Shown here: positions 1-9,786 of the stretch, piece after piece
Layout of the letters: every line of letters starts with the position of its first letter
How positions within the stretch are numbered: the first letter of the stretch is position 1
Origin: Antricoccus suffuscus
Lineage (GTDB): Bacteria > Actinomycetota > Actinomycetes > Mycobacteriales > Antricoccaceae
Direction: 5' to 3'
NCBI RefSeq assembly: GCF_003003235.1
Contig: NZ_PVUE01000021.1
Span: forward strand, 1-64,000
DNA length: 64,000 nucleotides
The notes under the pieces: model-generated
What the model was told of the DNA's origin: nothing
The model's database searches: none
What the model saw: only the letters and a program-made list of their open reading frames with translations
Made by a program: the position numbers and the translations under genes

Positions 1-1314
1 ACCGATGAAGGTCAGCCAGAAGTGCAGCTTGCCGAGCTTCTCGTTCATGAACCGGCCGGTGAACTTCGGGAACCAGAAATACACGCCGGCGAACGCCGAG
101 AACGCGATCGTGCCGTAGAGGACGTAATGGAAGTGCGCGACCACGAAGTAGGTGTCCGAGACGTGGAAGTCGATCGGCGGGGACGCCAGCATGACGCCGG
201 TCAGCCCACCGAACAGGAAGGTCACCAGGAACCCGACGGCAAACATCATCGGGACCTCGAAGGTGAGCGACCCGCGCCACATTGTGCCGATCCAGTTGAA
301 GAACTTCAGTCCGGTCGGAATCGCGATCAGGAAGCTCATGAAGGAGAAGAACGGCAGCAGCACCGCGCCGGTGGCGAACATGTGGTGCGCCCACACCGTC
401 GCCGACAGCACCGCGATGGAGCAGGTCGCCATGATCATGCCCTTGTAGCCGAACATCGGTTTCCGACTGAAGACAGGGATGATCTCGGCGATGATGCCGA
501 AGAAGGGCAAGGCGACGATATAGACCTCCGGATGCCCGAAGAACCAGAACAGGTGCTGCCACAGGATCGACCCGCCATTTTGTGGTTCGAACACGACTGA
601 ACCGAGTTGCCGGTCGGCCAGCAGCACCAACAGCGCGGCGGTGAGGATCGGGAACGCCAGCAGGACCAGGATCGAGGTAACCAGCGCGTTCCAGCAGAAG
701 ATCGGCATCCGGAACATCGTCATGCCGGGTGCGCGCATGCAAATGAGGGTGGTGATGAAGTTGACCGCGCCGAGGATCGTGCCGAGACCCGAAATGCCCA
801 GGCCGATGATCCACAGGTCCGCGCCGACGCCCGGCGAGTTCGTCGCATCGCTGAGCGGTGAGTAGGCGAACCACCCGAAGTCGGCGGCGCCACCGGGGGT
901 CACGAAACCCGAGATGTTGGTGATCGCACCGAGCAGGAACAGCCAGTAGGAGAATGCGTTGAGACGCGGGAAGGCGACGTCTGGTGCGCCGATCTGTAAG
1001 GGCAGCACGAGGTTGCCGAATGCGAAGAACAGCGGTGTCGCGAAAAACAGCAGCATGATCGTGCCGTGCATGGTGAACAGCTGGTTGTACTGCTCCGGCG
1101 ACAGGAACTGGTAGCCGGGGCGGGCTAGCTCGGCGCGCATCATCATCGCCATCAGGCCACCGAGCAGGAAGAACGAGAACGCCGTAATGAGATACATCAG
1201 ACCGATCACCTTGTGATCGGTCGTACGCAATACGGCGCCGAAGCGGGAGCCCTTCTTGGTGACGCGGTGCGGTGTTTCGGTAACTACGGATCGAATCGGC
1301 GTACCAATCGCCAC
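1..1314 (-). CDS. ctaD: Cytochrome c oxidase subunit I (aa3 type), C-terminus outside window
   Basis: Catalytic haem-copper subunit of the terminal oxidase, a polytopic membrane protein that reduces O2 and pumps protons. 438 codons are present; the 3' end runs off the window. The GTG start at 1314 has GGGGAGG just upstream. Visible ligands: low-spin haem His in TMHGT (about residue 83), the HPEVY Cu-B His/Tyr pair (about 261), the HH pair (about 310) and AHFHYV (about 392) carrying the haem a3 and haem a histidines. The order of transmembrane segments matches family A oxidases. It is divergent from cysS. A candidate promoter (TTGACT, 18-bp spacer, TACGTA) lies 150-180 bp upstream, implying a leader of about 140 nt. 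Assignment is secure. Confidence 0.96.
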   Translation of the reverse strand, partial: MAIGTPIRSVVTETPHRVTKKGSRFGAVLRTTDHKVIGLMYLITAFSFFLLGGLMAMMMRAELARPGYQFLSPEQYNQLFTMHGTIMLLFFATPLFFAFGNLVLPLQIGAPDVAFPRLNAFSYWLFLLGAITNISGFVTPGGAADFGWFAYSPLSDATNSPGVGADLWIIGLGISGLGTILGAVNFITTLICMRAPGMTMFRMPIFCWNALVTSILVLLAFPILTAALLVLLADRQLGSVVFEPQNGGSILWQHLFWFFGHPEVYIVALPFFGIIAEIIPVFSRKPMFGYKGMIMATCSIAVLSATVWAHHMFATGAVLLPFFSFMSFLIAIPTGLKFFNWIGTMWRGSLTFEVPMMFAVGFLVTFLFGGLTGVMLASPPIDFHVSDTYFVVAHFHYVLYGTIAFSAFAGVYFWFPKFTGRFMNEKLGKLHFWLTFIG

Positions 1315-1462
1315 GGTGAACCTCCCCAGAACGCCCTGGAGACGGGCCCGTACCGTCTGCTTCGACTGCCGTGCGAATCGACGTGGCCCGCCGAGTCGGA
1401 TCGTTGCGCGGGGCGCGCTTGTCAGGCGCGGAGACTCGTTCCCAATCGCTGGCTCTGTCCTC

Positions 1463-1492
1463 TACGTAACGTCGATCTTGCCCAATAGTCAA
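1463..1492 (-). promoter_or_regulatory. Candidate sigma-70 type promoter for ctaD
   Basis: Reading the minus strand, TTGACT (1492-1487) is followed after 18 bp by TACGTA (1468-1463). This gives a start of transcription near 1455 and a leader of about 140 nt before the ctaD GTG. It is inferred from hexamer match and spacing only. Confidence 0.45.
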
Positions 1493-1578
1493 GGGACAAT
1501 TGCCTAACCTGGGGGTACGCCGGACTTCCATTACCTATAGGTGCGGGGTCACTCGGATCGTTTCCGTACGATTGATCC

Positions 1579-2985
1579 GTGGCCATCCGACTCTTTGACA
1601 GCAAATCCCGCACCGTCAGGGATTTCGTCCCGCTCGAAGCCGGCAAGGTCTCGATGTATGTCTGCGGCATCACCGTGCAGGGACCGCCACACATCGGGCA
1701 TATGCGATTTGCCGTTGCATTCGATATTCTGCGCCGTTGGATGACTCGCGAGGGTTACGACGTGACACTCGTGCGCAATGTGACCGACATCGACGACAAG
1801 ATTCTGACGAAGTCTGCCGAAGCCGGCGTCGACTGGTGGAAGTTCGCGTACGCCAACGAGCGGATCTGCACCTCGGCGTACGACGTATTGGGCAACTTGC
1901 CGCCGTCCTACGAACCACGAGCGACTGGTCACGTGACCGAAATGGTCGAACTCATGCAGAAGCTCATCGACGGTGGTCACGCGTACGCCGTCGGCGGCGA
2001 TGTGTACTTCGACGTACGTTCCTGGCCGGCGTACGGCGAGCTCACCGGGCAGAAGCTCGACGAGTTGCAGCCCGCGTCCGACACCGAGACCGACGAACAC
2101 AAAAAGGACCCGCGCGACTTCGCGCTGTGGAAGTCCTACAAAGACGGCGAACCGCAGACCGCGTCCTGGCCCACGCCGTGGGGCCGAGGGCGGCCAGGCT
2201 GGCACCTGGAGTGCTCCGCGATGGCCCGTCGCTACCTCGGTTCCGCGTTCGACATCCACGGCGGCGGGATAGACCTGCGCTTTCCGCACCACGAAAACGA
2301 GCTGGCACAGTCTTCTGCTGCCGGTGACGATTTCGCGTCGTACTGGATGCACAACGGCTGGGTGACCATGGGTGGCCAGAAGATGAGCAAGTCACTCGGT
2401 AACACGCTCAACGTTGATGAGCTGGTCAAGACCGTGCGGCCGGTGGACATTCGGTACTTTCTCGCCGCGGCGCATTACCGCAGCACGCTGGAGTTCAATG
2501 ACGACTCGTTTGCGCAGGCACATGCGTCGTACTCGCGGCTGGAAAACTTCGTGCGCCGGGCCAACGAACTGCACCCCGAACCGGTCGACCTCGCGCAGGT
2601 CGAGGTTCCGACGGAGTTCGCCGAGGCGCTCAACGACGACCTCAGCGTCAGTGGCGCGCTGGCGGTCATCTTCGATGCCGTTCGCGTCGGCAACAACGAG
2701 ATCGGCCCCGGCGAAGCAACTCGGGCTCGGCTACATCAAGTACGCGCGATGCTCGACATCTTCGGGCTCGACCCTCTCGATCCGCACTGGTCCGGCGGCG
2801 AAGAGGCCGACCTCACCGGTGTCGTCGACGCCTTGGTCGCGCTGACCGTGACGCAGCGGCAGGACGCCCGAGCGCGCAAGGACTATGCGGCCGCAGACGC
2901 AATCCGTGACGAGCTCAAGGCGGCCGGCATCAATATCGAAGACAGCGCATCCGGCACGCGCTGGACAATAGAGAGCGGTAAGTAG
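1579..2985 (+). CDS. cysS: Cysteinyl-tRNA synthetase
   Basis: Class I aminoacyl-tRNA synthetase charging tRNA-Cys in the cytosol; 468 aa, normal for the family. YVCGITVQ supplies the first zinc Cys, PHIGH (about residue 37-41) is the HIGH motif, LECSAM and FPHHENE give further zinc ligands, and KMSKSLGN (about 268) is the KMSKS loop. The length and the GITVQGPPHIGH context favour CysS over the shorter MshC paralogue. The GTG start has no Shine-Dalgarno; TACGAT at 1567-1572 stands 6 nt before it, suggesting a leaderless mRNA. The stop codon abuts the rlmB ATG, and cysS-rlmB is a conserved actinobacterial pair. The usual upstream ispD-ispF genes are not here. Confidence 0.96.
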   Translation: MAIRLFDSKSRTVRDFVPLEAGKVSMYVCGITVQGPPHIGHMRFAVAFDILRRWMTREGYDVTLVRNVTDIDDKILTKSAEAGVDWWKFAYANERICTSAYDVLGNLPPSYEPRATGHVTEMVELMQKLIDGGHAYAVGGDVYFDVRSWPAYGELTGQKLDELQPASDTETDEHKKDPRDFALWKSYKDGEPQTASWPTPWGRGRPGWHLECSAMARRYLGSAFDIHGGGIDLRFPHHENELAQSSAAGDDFASYWMHNGWVTMGGQKMSKSLGNTLNVDELVKTVRPVDIRYFLAAAHYRSTLEFNDDSFAQAHASYSRLENFVRRANELHPEPVDLAQVEVPTEFAEALNDDLSVSGALAVIFDAVRVGNNEIGPGEATRARLHQVRAMLDIFGLDPLDPHWSGGEEADLTGVVDALVALTVTQRQDARARKDYAAADAIRDELKAAGINIEDSASGTRWTIESGK

Positions 2986-3939
2986 ATGGCGGGCAACTCC
3001 CAACGCAAGGGTGCAATGCGCAAGGCCGGCACCAAGAAGGGCGCCCAGACAGGTTCGGGCGGGCAGCGTCGCAAGGGGCTCGAAGGCCGCAAGCCGACCC
3101 CGGCCGCGAAGGACCGCTACAAGCACCCGGCCCAGAAGCGCGCTCAGGTCGCGGCACGCAAGGCCGTCGGCCGCCAGACGCGGCGTAAACCGGCCAACGC
3201 GCCAGAGATGCTCGTAGGACGCAACCCTGTCGTCGAAGCATTGCGCACGCGCGTGCCGGCGACCGCCCTCTACATCGCCGAACAGACCGAGCTCGATGAC
3301 CGCGTCAGCGAGTCGATCCGGATCGCCGGGGACATCGGACTGCCGATCCTCGAGGTCTCTCGGCACGAGCTGGACCGGCTGACCGGTGGGATCTTGCATC
3401 AAGGGATCGGAATCGCCGTACCGCCCTACAAGTACGCCGACCCGTCGGACTTGATAGCGGCTGCGCGCGCGGCCGGTGAAGCACCGCTTCTGGTCGCGCT
3501 GGACGGCGTACAGGACCCCCGCAACCTCGGCGCCGTGGTGCGATCCGCGGCGGCGTTTGGTGCGCACGGAGTGATTGTGCCGGAGCGTCGCGCCGCAGGC
3601 ATGACCGCGACCGCATGGCGTACGTCGGCCGGCGCGGCGGCCCGCCTGCCGGTCGCGCAGGTCACCAACATGTCGCGCACGATCCTGGAACTGCAGAAGG
3701 CCGGCGTATTCGTCGTCGGGCTGGCCGCTGACGGCGATATCTCGTTGGAGTCTTTCGACGGGGCAACCGATCCCGTTTGCATCGTGGTCGGTTCCGAAGG
3801 CAAGGGCTTGTCTAGGCTGGTTGCGGAGAAGTGCGATCAGGTGCTGTCGATCCCGATGTCGGGCAAGGCCGAATCACTCAACGCATCGGTCGCGGCGTCG
3901 GTCACCCTGTGGCAGTTCGCTAACTCGCGTCGTTCCTGA
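2986..3939 (+). CDS. rlmB: 23S rRNA (guanosine-2'-O-)-methyltransferase, RlmB/TrmH family
   Basis: SpoU/TrmH-type SAM-dependent methyltransferase predicted to 2'-O-methylate G2251 of 23S rRNA; 317 aa. Residues 1-75 are a highly basic, low-complexity extension typical of actinobacterial RlmB. A substrate-binding domain follows ([12 protein letters not shown], about residue 78), then the trefoil-knot catalytic domain with motif 1 [12 protein letters not shown] (catalytic N and R), motif 2 [10 protein letters not shown] and motif 3 [15 protein letters not shown]. The start immediately follows the cysS stop, so the two are probably co-translated. The exact target guanosine is inferred from the family. 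Confidence 0.93.
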   Translation: MAGNSQRKGAMRKAGTKKGAQTGSGGQRRKGLEGRKPTPAAKDRYKHPAQKRAQVAARKAVGRQTRRKPANAPEMLVGRNPVVEALRTRVPATALYIAEQTELDDRVSESIRIAGDIGLPILEVSRHELDRLTGGILHQGIGIAVPPYKYADPSDLIAAARAAGEAPLLVALDGVQDPRNLGAVVRSAAAFGAHGVIVPERRAAGMTATAWRTSAGAAARLPVAQVTNMSRTILELQKAGVFVVGLAADGDISLESFDGATDPVCIVVGSEGKGLSRLVAEKCDQVLSIPMSGKAESLNASVAASVTLWQFANSRRS

Positions 3940-3950
3940 GCCAACGGCTC

Positions 3951-3977
3951 GCGTCGTACAGAGTGCGTCGTACAGAG
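3951..3977 (+). repeat. Short tandem duplication containing CGTCGTAC
   Basis: Two near-adjacent copies of GCGTCGTACAGAG lie between the rlmB stop and the Shine-Dalgarno of the next gene. The CGTCGTAC word is abundant across the window. No function can be assigned. Confidence 0.6.
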
Positions 3978-3985
3978 AGGGAGTT

Positions 3986-6901
3986 ATGTCGGTAGATCTT
4001 GGCATGCCGGGGCGTCGCCTCGACCGGTCGGGCGTTGATGAGGACGCATCGAAAAGCCTCGAGCTGAAGTTGCGTCGTACCGTCGGCGGCGAGGTTGCTT
4101 TCGATTCCGGCACCCGGGCCGTGTACGCCAGCGACTCGTCCAACTACCGCCAGATCCCCATCGGCGTAGTCTTTCCGCGCGACGAGGGTGATGTCGAGGC
4201 CACGATCGCTGCGGCCCGTGAGGTCGGTGCGCCCATCCTAGGTCGCGGGGGTGGCACCGGGCTTGCCGGCCAGACGTGCAACGTCGCAGTGGTCATCGAC
4301 TTCTCGCGGCACATGAACAAGGTCCTTGAATTCGACCCGGAAACCCGACTTGCGCGAGTGCAGCCGGGCATAGTGCTCGACGATCTGCGCGCCGTTACAG
4401 AAGCGCACGATCTGACCTTTGCTCCTGATCCCGCGACACACGCGTACTGCACTATCGGCGGCATGATCGGCAACAACTCCTGCGGCACGCACTCGGTATA
4501 TGCCGGCAAGACTGTCGACAACATCGAGTCGATGCGCGTCCAGACCTACGACGGACTCCGTCTCGATGTCGGCAAGCTGACCGAGGCGCGGTTCACGGAG
4601 CTCGGTCAGAGCGCCGGCCGGGTTGGCGAGATCTACCGCGGGCTAGGCGATCTGCGGATCAAGTACGGCGATCACGTGCGCCGCGAATTCCCGGACATCC
4701 CGCGGCGAGTGAGTGGCTACAACCTCGATTCGCTGCTCGAAGAGGGCGGCCCGAACGTCGCTCGAGCGCTGGTCGGAAGTGAGTCCACCCTCGTCACGGT
4801 GACCGAGGCAACGCTTCAACTGGTGCAGTGGCCGCCGTACCGCCGGCTGCTCGTGCTTGGTTACGAGGACATCTTCACGGCCGCCGACTTCGCGGCGGAG
4901 TTCCGGAAGTTTCCCGGTGTCATTGGCATCGAGGGCGTCGACGACGTACTCGCCGGCTACATGCGCAAGCGCAACATGCACATGGAGTCCCTCGCCGGGC
5001 TGCCCGACGGTCGCGGCTGGGTGCTTGCAGAGTTCGGCGCATTCAGCGAAGACGAGGTCGAGTCGTTCGTGGAAAACGCCGTCCGTACGGCGCCAGGCAA
5101 CCCGAGCACCAAGATCTGCCGCACAGCTGCGGAGCAAAAAGCGATGTGGGCCGTGCGCGAGTCCGGGCTCGGCGCGACCGCCCGGCCGCCGGGACAGGCA
5201 CCCAACATCGAAGGCTGGGAGGACGCCGCCGTACCACCGGAACGCCTCGGAGAGTACATCCGCCGGGTCAGCGAACTGTGGAAAGAGTTCGGCTACACCG
5301 GCGCGTGGTATGGCCACCTCGGTGACGGGTGCATGCACACCCGCAGCAGCTTCGACCTCGGTTCCTACGAAGGGATCAAGACCTACCGCTCCTACATCGA
5401 CAAGGCCTCGGACATCTGCGTCGAACTGGGCGGCTCGCTGTCCGGTGAGCACGGTGACGGACAGGGCCGCGCGGAGCTATGGGGCAAGATGTTTGGTCCT
5501 GAGCTGATGGGTGCTTTCAAGGAGTACAAGACTCTATGGGACCCGCAGGAGCGGATGAATCCCGGAAAGTTGATCGATCCTTTCCCGCTGGACACGAACC
5601 TCAAGCACGGTCCGGATCGACCGCACAACCCGATCGACAAGACGTCGTTCTATTTCGGTGACGAGGGTTTCTCGCTGCAGGACGCAGCCGATAGGTGCGT
5701 AGGGGTGGGGCGGTGCCGGCGTACCGATAGCGGCACGATGTGCCCGTCGTTCCGGGTCACTGGCGATGAGAAGCACTCGACTCGCGGTCGCGCGAAGATG
5801 TTTCAGGAGATGTTCCGAGGCGAGGTCACGCCGTCGACCTGGCGCAACAAGGATGTCGCCGAGGCGCTCGATCTTTGCCTGGCGTGCAAGGGGTGCAAGA
5901 CCGATTGTCCGACCAACGTAGACATGGCGACGTTCAAATCGGAGTTCTTGTCCCATCACTACAAGGGTCGGATCCGTCCGCGGCAGGCCTACTCGCTGGG
6001 CATGATCCGCTACAGCGCCAGGCTCGCGTCCAAGATGCCGAAGCTTGCCAACAGGGTGCTGAAGTCGCGGCTTGGTAAGCCGTTACGCACGATGGCTGGG
6101 GTCACGGCCTCGCGTCCGGCGCCAGTGTTCGCGGAGCAGACTCTGCGCTCGTGGTTGGCGAAACAGTCACTGTCGACCAGCGGTGAGGACGTCGTGCTCT
6201 GGCTCGATACGTTCACTAACTACCTCGGTCCTGAGGCCGGGATTGCCGCCACCAAGGTGATGGAGGCTGCCGGCGGGCGCGTGCAGGTGCCGTCGGAGGA
6301 TGTGTGCTGTGGGCGGCCGCTTTATGACTACGGCATGCTGGATCTGGCGAAGAAGAGCCTTGTTAAGACGATGAAGGCGTTGCGTCCGCACATTGCTGCC
6401 GGTACGCCGATCGTCGTACTGGAGCCGAGTTGTCTGGCGACGTTCCGGGACGAGCTGGTCGGCCTCTTCCACGACGATCCGACGGCGCTGGCGTTGTCAA
6501 GGCTGGCGATTTCGTTGCCAGAATGGCTTGCTATCAAGGCGAAGTCGATGCCGAAGTCCGAGGAGCCGCGCCGGAAGGTGCTTCTTCAGGTGCACTGCCA
6601 CCAGGAGGCGAACGGCGGTCACAAGGCTGACGTGGAGATCCTCGAGGCGATCGGTTATGAGGTTGAGGTACTGGACGCGGGCTGCTGCGGTCTCGCGGGT
6701 TCGTTCGGTTTCAGCGCGAAGCACGCCGACGTCTCGGTGAAGGTAGCCGAAGACCGGCTGCTACCGATGCTGGCGGCGCAGCCGGACGCGATTGTCGTGG
6801 CGGACGGGTTCTCGTGCCAGACGCAGATTCGGCAGCTCGGCAACCGCGAGGTCAAGACCACGGCCGAACTCGTCGCTGAAGCCTTCGCCGTCCACGTCTA
6901 G
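3986..6901 (+). CDS. FAD-linked oxidase / Fe-S / CCG-domain fusion (D-lactate or glycolate dehydrogenase type)
   Basis: 971-aa membrane-associated flavoprotein dehydrogenase resembling Dld-II/YdiJ fusions that oxidise 2-hydroxy acids and pass electrons to quinones. Order: PCMH-type FAD domain (about 35-250, with GRGGGTGLAGQ), FAD-oxidase C-terminal domain ending near 540 (HGDGQGRAE), two 4Fe-4S clusters (Cys from about 571; CLACKGCKTDCP at about 631), then two CCG (heterodisulfide reductase-like) modules (VCCGRP at about 773, AGCCGLAGSFG at about 895). The ATG at 3986 is chosen because GAGAGGGAG precedes it; the frame is open back to 3821, but that would overlap rlmB. Substrate (lactate, glycolate or hydroxyglutarate) is not resolvable. 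Confidence 0.9.
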   Translation: MSVDLGMPGRRLDRSGVDEDASKSLELKLRRTVGGEVAFDSGTRAVYASDSSNYRQIPIGVVFPRDEGDVEATIAAAREVGAPILGRGGGTGLAGQTCNVAVVIDFSRHMNKVLEFDPETRLARVQPGIVLDDLRAVTEAHDLTFAPDPATHAYCTIGGMIGNNSCGTHSVYAGKTVDNIESMRVQTYDGLRLDVGKLTEARFTELGQSAGRVGEIYRGLGDLRIKYGDHVRREFPDIPRRVSGYNLDSLLEEGGPNVARALVGSESTLVTVTEATLQLVQWPPYRRLLVLGYEDIFTAADFAAEFRKFPGVIGIEGVDDVLAGYMRKRNMHMESLAGLPDGRGWVLAEFGAFSEDEVESFVENAVRTAPGNPSTKICRTAAEQKAMWAVRESGLGATARPPGQAPNIEGWEDAAVPPERLGEYIRRVSELWKEFGYTGAWYGHLGDGCMHTRSSFDLGSYEGIKTYRSYIDKASDICVELGGSLSGEHGDGQGRAELWGKMFGPELMGAFKEYKTLWDPQERMNPGKLIDPFPLDTNLKHGPDRPHNPIDKTSFYFGDEGFSLQDAADRCVGVGRCRRTDSGTMCPSFRVTGDEKHSTRGRAKMFQEMFRGEVTPSTWRNKDVAEALDLCLACKGCKTDCPTNVDMATFKSEFLSHHYKGRIRPRQAYSLGMIRYSARLASKMPKLANRVLKSRLGKPLRTMAGVTASRPAPVFAEQTLRSWLAKQSLSTSGEDVVLWLDTFTNYLGPEAGIAATKVMEAAGGRVQVPSEDVCCGRPLYDYGMLDLAKKSLVKTMKALRPHIAAGTPIVVLEPSCLATFRDELVGLFHDDPTALALSRLAISLPEWLAIKAKSMPKSEEPRRKVLLQVHCHQEANGGHKADVEILEAIGYEVEVLDAGCCGLAGSFGFSAKHADVSVKVAEDRLLPMLAAQPDAIVVADGFSCQTQIRQLGNREVKTTAELVAEAFAVHV

Positions 6902-6978
6902 CCCGGAGTCGCTGGGATGGACGACCATCTGGTCGCGCGGACTGTGAAGTAAGTCAGTAGATAGGCGCAGGCTGTGGC

Positions 6979-8802
6979 CTAGTCGCGTTGTGGTGGTGGG
7001 TCGGTGTCGGCGGGATACGTGAGGTATCTGCGGCTGGCGGGGCTGGTCCATTCACACGACGCGTCGTCGTGGAGTTTTACTCGCCAGTTGGTTTGGTGTT
7101 TCAGTCGGTGGTGGCGACGGCACAGGGCGATGAGGTTGCAGTCGCCGGTGGTGCCGCCGGTCCCGTCGGGGCGGTGCGGGTCGATGTGGTCGACGTCGCA
7201 GCGTTCGGCGGGGCGGGTGCAGCCGGGGAACCGGCAGGTGTGGTCTCGTTGGATGATCCGGCGGCGCATCTGTGCCGGTGGGCGGTACGTTTTTGTGCCG
7301 ACGTCGAGGACGGCGCCGGTGTAGGGATCGGTGATGACGCGTTGCCATCGTGCGTCCTTGGCGAGGTAACGGGCGAGGTCGGCATCGATGGGCCCAAGGC
7401 CCTCGATCGCGGCGACCGCCCGGCGGTGCGGGTCGTCCGGGCGCGTTTCAGCACCGAGCGTGTCGGTGGCTTCAGAATCGTTCGTGCCCGCATCATTCGG
7501 GTTGCCGCTGTCGGTGTCGCCGCTGTTGGTGTTGCCGCCGGGTCGACTCTGCGTGTGATCATGACCCACGGGATCGCTTGAGGCTTCGGCATCGTTCGCG
7601 GCGTCGGGCTCGTTCGTGCCGTTGTCGCTGTCGGTCGCGGCAGCAGCATCGCTGCTTCGGTTCGTGCCGGCGGCACCGCTGCTCGCGCCTGTACTGCTGT
7701 TGGTGCCTGCGAGGTCGGACCCGGCCAACAGGTGCACGGGGATCGTGACTTTGATCGTGACCTCGGGTATGCGCGGGACGGTGAAGTTGATGGTCGCTGC
7801 CAGTCCCCGGATCTTCTCCATCACCGCGGCCGCTTCGGTGGACTGGCCCGGGTCGGTGATCAGGTACTGCCCGTCGGCGTCCCACGCCGCGGCGCCGGGT
7901 ATCGCCCCGCCGTAGGCGGGGTGCCCGGCGGGGCGGATCATCGCCGCCGGCCCGAGCACACACGCCGCGAGGGCGTCGAGACGCCGCTGCTCATGCGTGC
8001 GGTCGTCACCCGGTAGCGCGCCGCTGCGCGCGAGGTCATCCAACGCTGTGTCGAGGGCGCGGGCGCACGCGATCGGTAGCCGCCCGAAGATCCGTGCGGT
8101 GATCGAGTCACTATCGAACGCGACGTACCGGTCCCTGTTGGCGCGGGCGCGGCGTTGTTTCTGCTTACTCGTGCCCGTCACAGCGATGACCGCTTTCTCG
8201 ATACGCCGCGCGAACTGGCCGGGCGTGTCGGTGTGCGCGTGCGGCAGCACCCGCGCCGTGACTTTCTCCAGTTCGGTGTCGGTGAGGTCGGTGGTGTGCT
8301 CGGTGAACAGGTCCAGCTTGTGCGCGGTCATTCCGCGGTAGGGGTCACCGTCGGGGTCGAGACTGGCGACCGCTGCGGCGTAGTGGCGGGTGTAGTAGCT
8401 GGCGGTGGCGAGCTGGTTTTTCGCCGTACCGGTGCTCACGCACGTCGCGGCGGCGAGTTCGGCGGCGGCGAGGTCAATGTTCTGCAGCCATGTGTCGGAC
8501 CCGATGTCGGGGCAGTCGGCCCCCGCATGCCGGCGGGGACCACCGGGTACGGCGGAGGGGTCGAGGAGTTGGTAGTCGGCGGTACTGAGCAGGATGCTGC
8601 GCAGGGTGAGCTTCTCGCGGTGCAGGAGTGCTTCGGCGTGTTCGATGTCGACCAGTTGGGTGAGGGTCGCCGTGAACGTCTCGGCCTTCGTGACCGGACC
8701 TTGCATCGTGGGCGGGGCCGTCTCGCCGGTATCGGCGGGTGACGAGGGCAGGTCGAGGCGTGGTTGTGTCCGTTCCGCCTGATCCTTGTGCCTCGTACGC
8801 AT
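6979..8802 (-). CDS. DUF222 / 13E12-repeat family protein with HNH nuclease domain
   Basis: 607-aa member of the actinobacterial 13E12 (REP) family: an alpha-helical DUF222 region (about 60-360), an N/S/D/T/A-rich low-complexity linker (about 365-450), and a C-terminal HNH module with CRFPGC, DVDHIDPH and CNLIALCRRHHRLKH, i.e. zinc Cys pairs plus the HNH metal-binding histidines. A DNA-cutting role is inferred only; the family is multicopy and its biology is unsettled. No Shine-Dalgarno is visible; TACGAT ends 7 nt before the ATG, with TTGCGG 18 bp further upstream, so the mRNA is probably leaderless. It is a lone gene. Confidence 0.9.
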   Translation of the reverse strand: MRTRHKDQAERTQPRLDLPSSPADTGETAPPTMQGPVTKAETFTATLTQLVDIEHAEALLHREKLTLRSILLSTADYQLLDPSAVPGGPRRHAGADCPDIGSDTWLQNIDLAAAELAAATCVSTGTAKNQLATASYYTRHYAAAVASLDPDGDPYRGMTAHKLDLFTEHTTDLTDTELEKVTARVLPHAHTDTPGQFARRIEKAVIAVTGTSKQKQRRARANRDRYVAFDSDSITARIFGRLPIACARALDTALDDLARSGALPGDDRTHEQRRLDALAACVLGPAAMIRPAGHPAYGGAIPGAAAWDADGQYLITDPGQSTEAAAVMEKIRGLAATINFTVPRIPEVTIKVTIPVHLLAGSDLAGTNSSTGASSGAAGTNRSSDAAAATDSDNGTNEPDAANDAEASSDPVGHDHTQSRPGGNTNSGDTDSGNPNDAGTNDSEATDTLGAETRPDDPHRRAVAAIEGLGPIDADLARYLAKDARWQRVITDPYTGAVLDVGTKTYRPPAQMRRRIIQRDHTCRFPGCTRPAERCDVDHIDPHRPDGTGGTTGDCNLIALCRRHHRLKHQTNWRVKLHDDASCEWTSPASRRYLTYPADTDPPPQRD

Positions 8803-8809
8803 GTGCTAT

Positions 8810-8839
8810 ATCGTATCGCGCCGGGGTGCGTTACCGCAA
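8810..8839 (-). promoter_or_regulatory. Leaderless promoter of the HNH gene
   Basis: On the minus strand, TTGCGG (8839-8834), an 18-bp spacer and TACGAT (8815-8810) are followed 7 nt later by the HNH ATG, placing the transcription start at or next to the start codon. Predicted from motif and spacing. Confidence 0.55.
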
Positions 8840-8855
8840 GACCTGAGCAGGTCTT
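8838..8855. promoter_or_regulatory. Perfect 18-bp inverted repeat at the HNH promoter, candidate operator
   Basis: AAGACCT-GAGC-AGGTCTT is a perfect palindrome with 7-bp arms; it overlaps the outer end of the -35 box. It lies upstream of the predicted start site, so a transcription terminator for the HNH mRNA is excluded. A repressor or activator site is the simplest reading; the binding protein is unknown. Confidence 0.45.
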
Positions 8856-9012
8856 CTTTCCTTGTATATCAGAGTATTTTGCCGCAGATCGCCGGGTTAT
8901 TTGCCGCGGATGACGGGGTGCAGAGTCACGGACCGTGGGGTACAAAGCCACGGATGGTGGGCGACCGGGCAGACTGGCACCAGCCCGTCTTACTCGCATT
9001 CTTGGAGGCACA

Positions 9013-9786
9013 GTGTCCGTATTGAGCGACTTCACCAAAGCGCTGCAGGCCGGCGCGATCTCGGTCATCGACCTGACGGCGCCGTTATCGTCCAGTACGC
9101 CGGTCATACAGCTACCGCCGGAGTTCGGCCAGACGGCGACGTTCGAGCTGGAGGAAATCAGCAAGTACGACGACCGCGGCCCTGCCTGGTACTGGAACAA
9201 CTTCCGCTCCGGCGAACACACCGGCACCCATTTCGACGCGCCCAACCACTGGGCCACCGGCAAAGACCTAGGCGATATCGCATCGGTGCCGGTCGAACGG
9301 CTGATCGCGCCGGCCGTCGTACTCGACTTCAGCGCGCGGGTCGCGGACAACCCGGACTTCCTCGTCGAGATCGACCACATCAAAGAGTGGCAGTCCCAGC
9401 ACGCGCCGCTGCCCGACGGCGGCTGGATGTTCGTGCGGACCGGCTGGGATGCGCGGTCGAGTTCCCAGGCCGAGTTCGTGAACGCCGACGAGAACGGACC
9501 GCACACGCCGGGCCTGTCCGGAGACTGCGTCCGGTGGCTGGCCGAGGAGACGCCGGTGATCGGCCTCGGGGTCGAGACCGTCGGCACCGATGCCGGCGCG
9601 GCGCACTCATTCGACCCGCCCTTTCCGTGCCACGCTAACTTGATGGGCAACGGCAAATATGGCCTGACCCAGCTGCAAAACCTCGCGCAGCTACCTCCGA
9701 CTGGTGCCGTGATCATCGCGGGACCGCTGCCGATTGTCACCGGCTCCGGCGCTCCCGCCCGAGTGCTGGCGCTCGTGGAACGCTGA
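9013..9786 (+). CDS. Cyclase family protein (kynurenine formamidase-like metal hydrolase)
   Basis: 257-aa protein of the cyclase/KynB superfamily, metal-dependent hydrolases acting on amides, lactones or cyclic substrates. The metal-binding signature GEHTGTHFDAPNHW lies at about residues 69-82 and a second motif, GLGVETVGTD, near 188. The GTG start is preceded by GGAGG at 9004-9008. Its TGA overlaps the ATG of the next gene (TGATG), so it is translationally coupled to a ThDP enzyme, suggesting consecutive steps on one substrate. True kynurenine formamidase is unlikely without kynurenine-pathway neighbours. Confidence 0.85.
   Translation: MSVLSDFTKALQAGAISVIDLTAPLSSSTPVIQLPPEFGQTATFELEEISKYDDRGPAWYWNNFRSGEHTGTHFDAPNHWATGKDLGDIASVPVERLIAPAVVLDFSARVADNPDFLVEIDHIKEWQSQHAPLPDGGWMFVRTGWDARSSSQAEFVNADENGPHTPGLSGDCVRWLAEETPVIGLGVETVGTDAGAAHSFDPPFPCHANLMGNGKYGLTQLQNLAQLPPTGAVIIAGPLPIVTGSGAPARVLALVER

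Noticed and set aside
1500-1541. TTGCCT...TATAGG as a cysS promoter
   Set aside because: Hexamer spacing is far from 16-19 bp; the TACGAT box next to the GTG fits better.
3821-3985. Longer N-terminus for the FAD/Fe-S protein
   Set aside because: It would overlap the conserved end of rlmB, while ATG 3986 has a clear Shine-Dalgarno.
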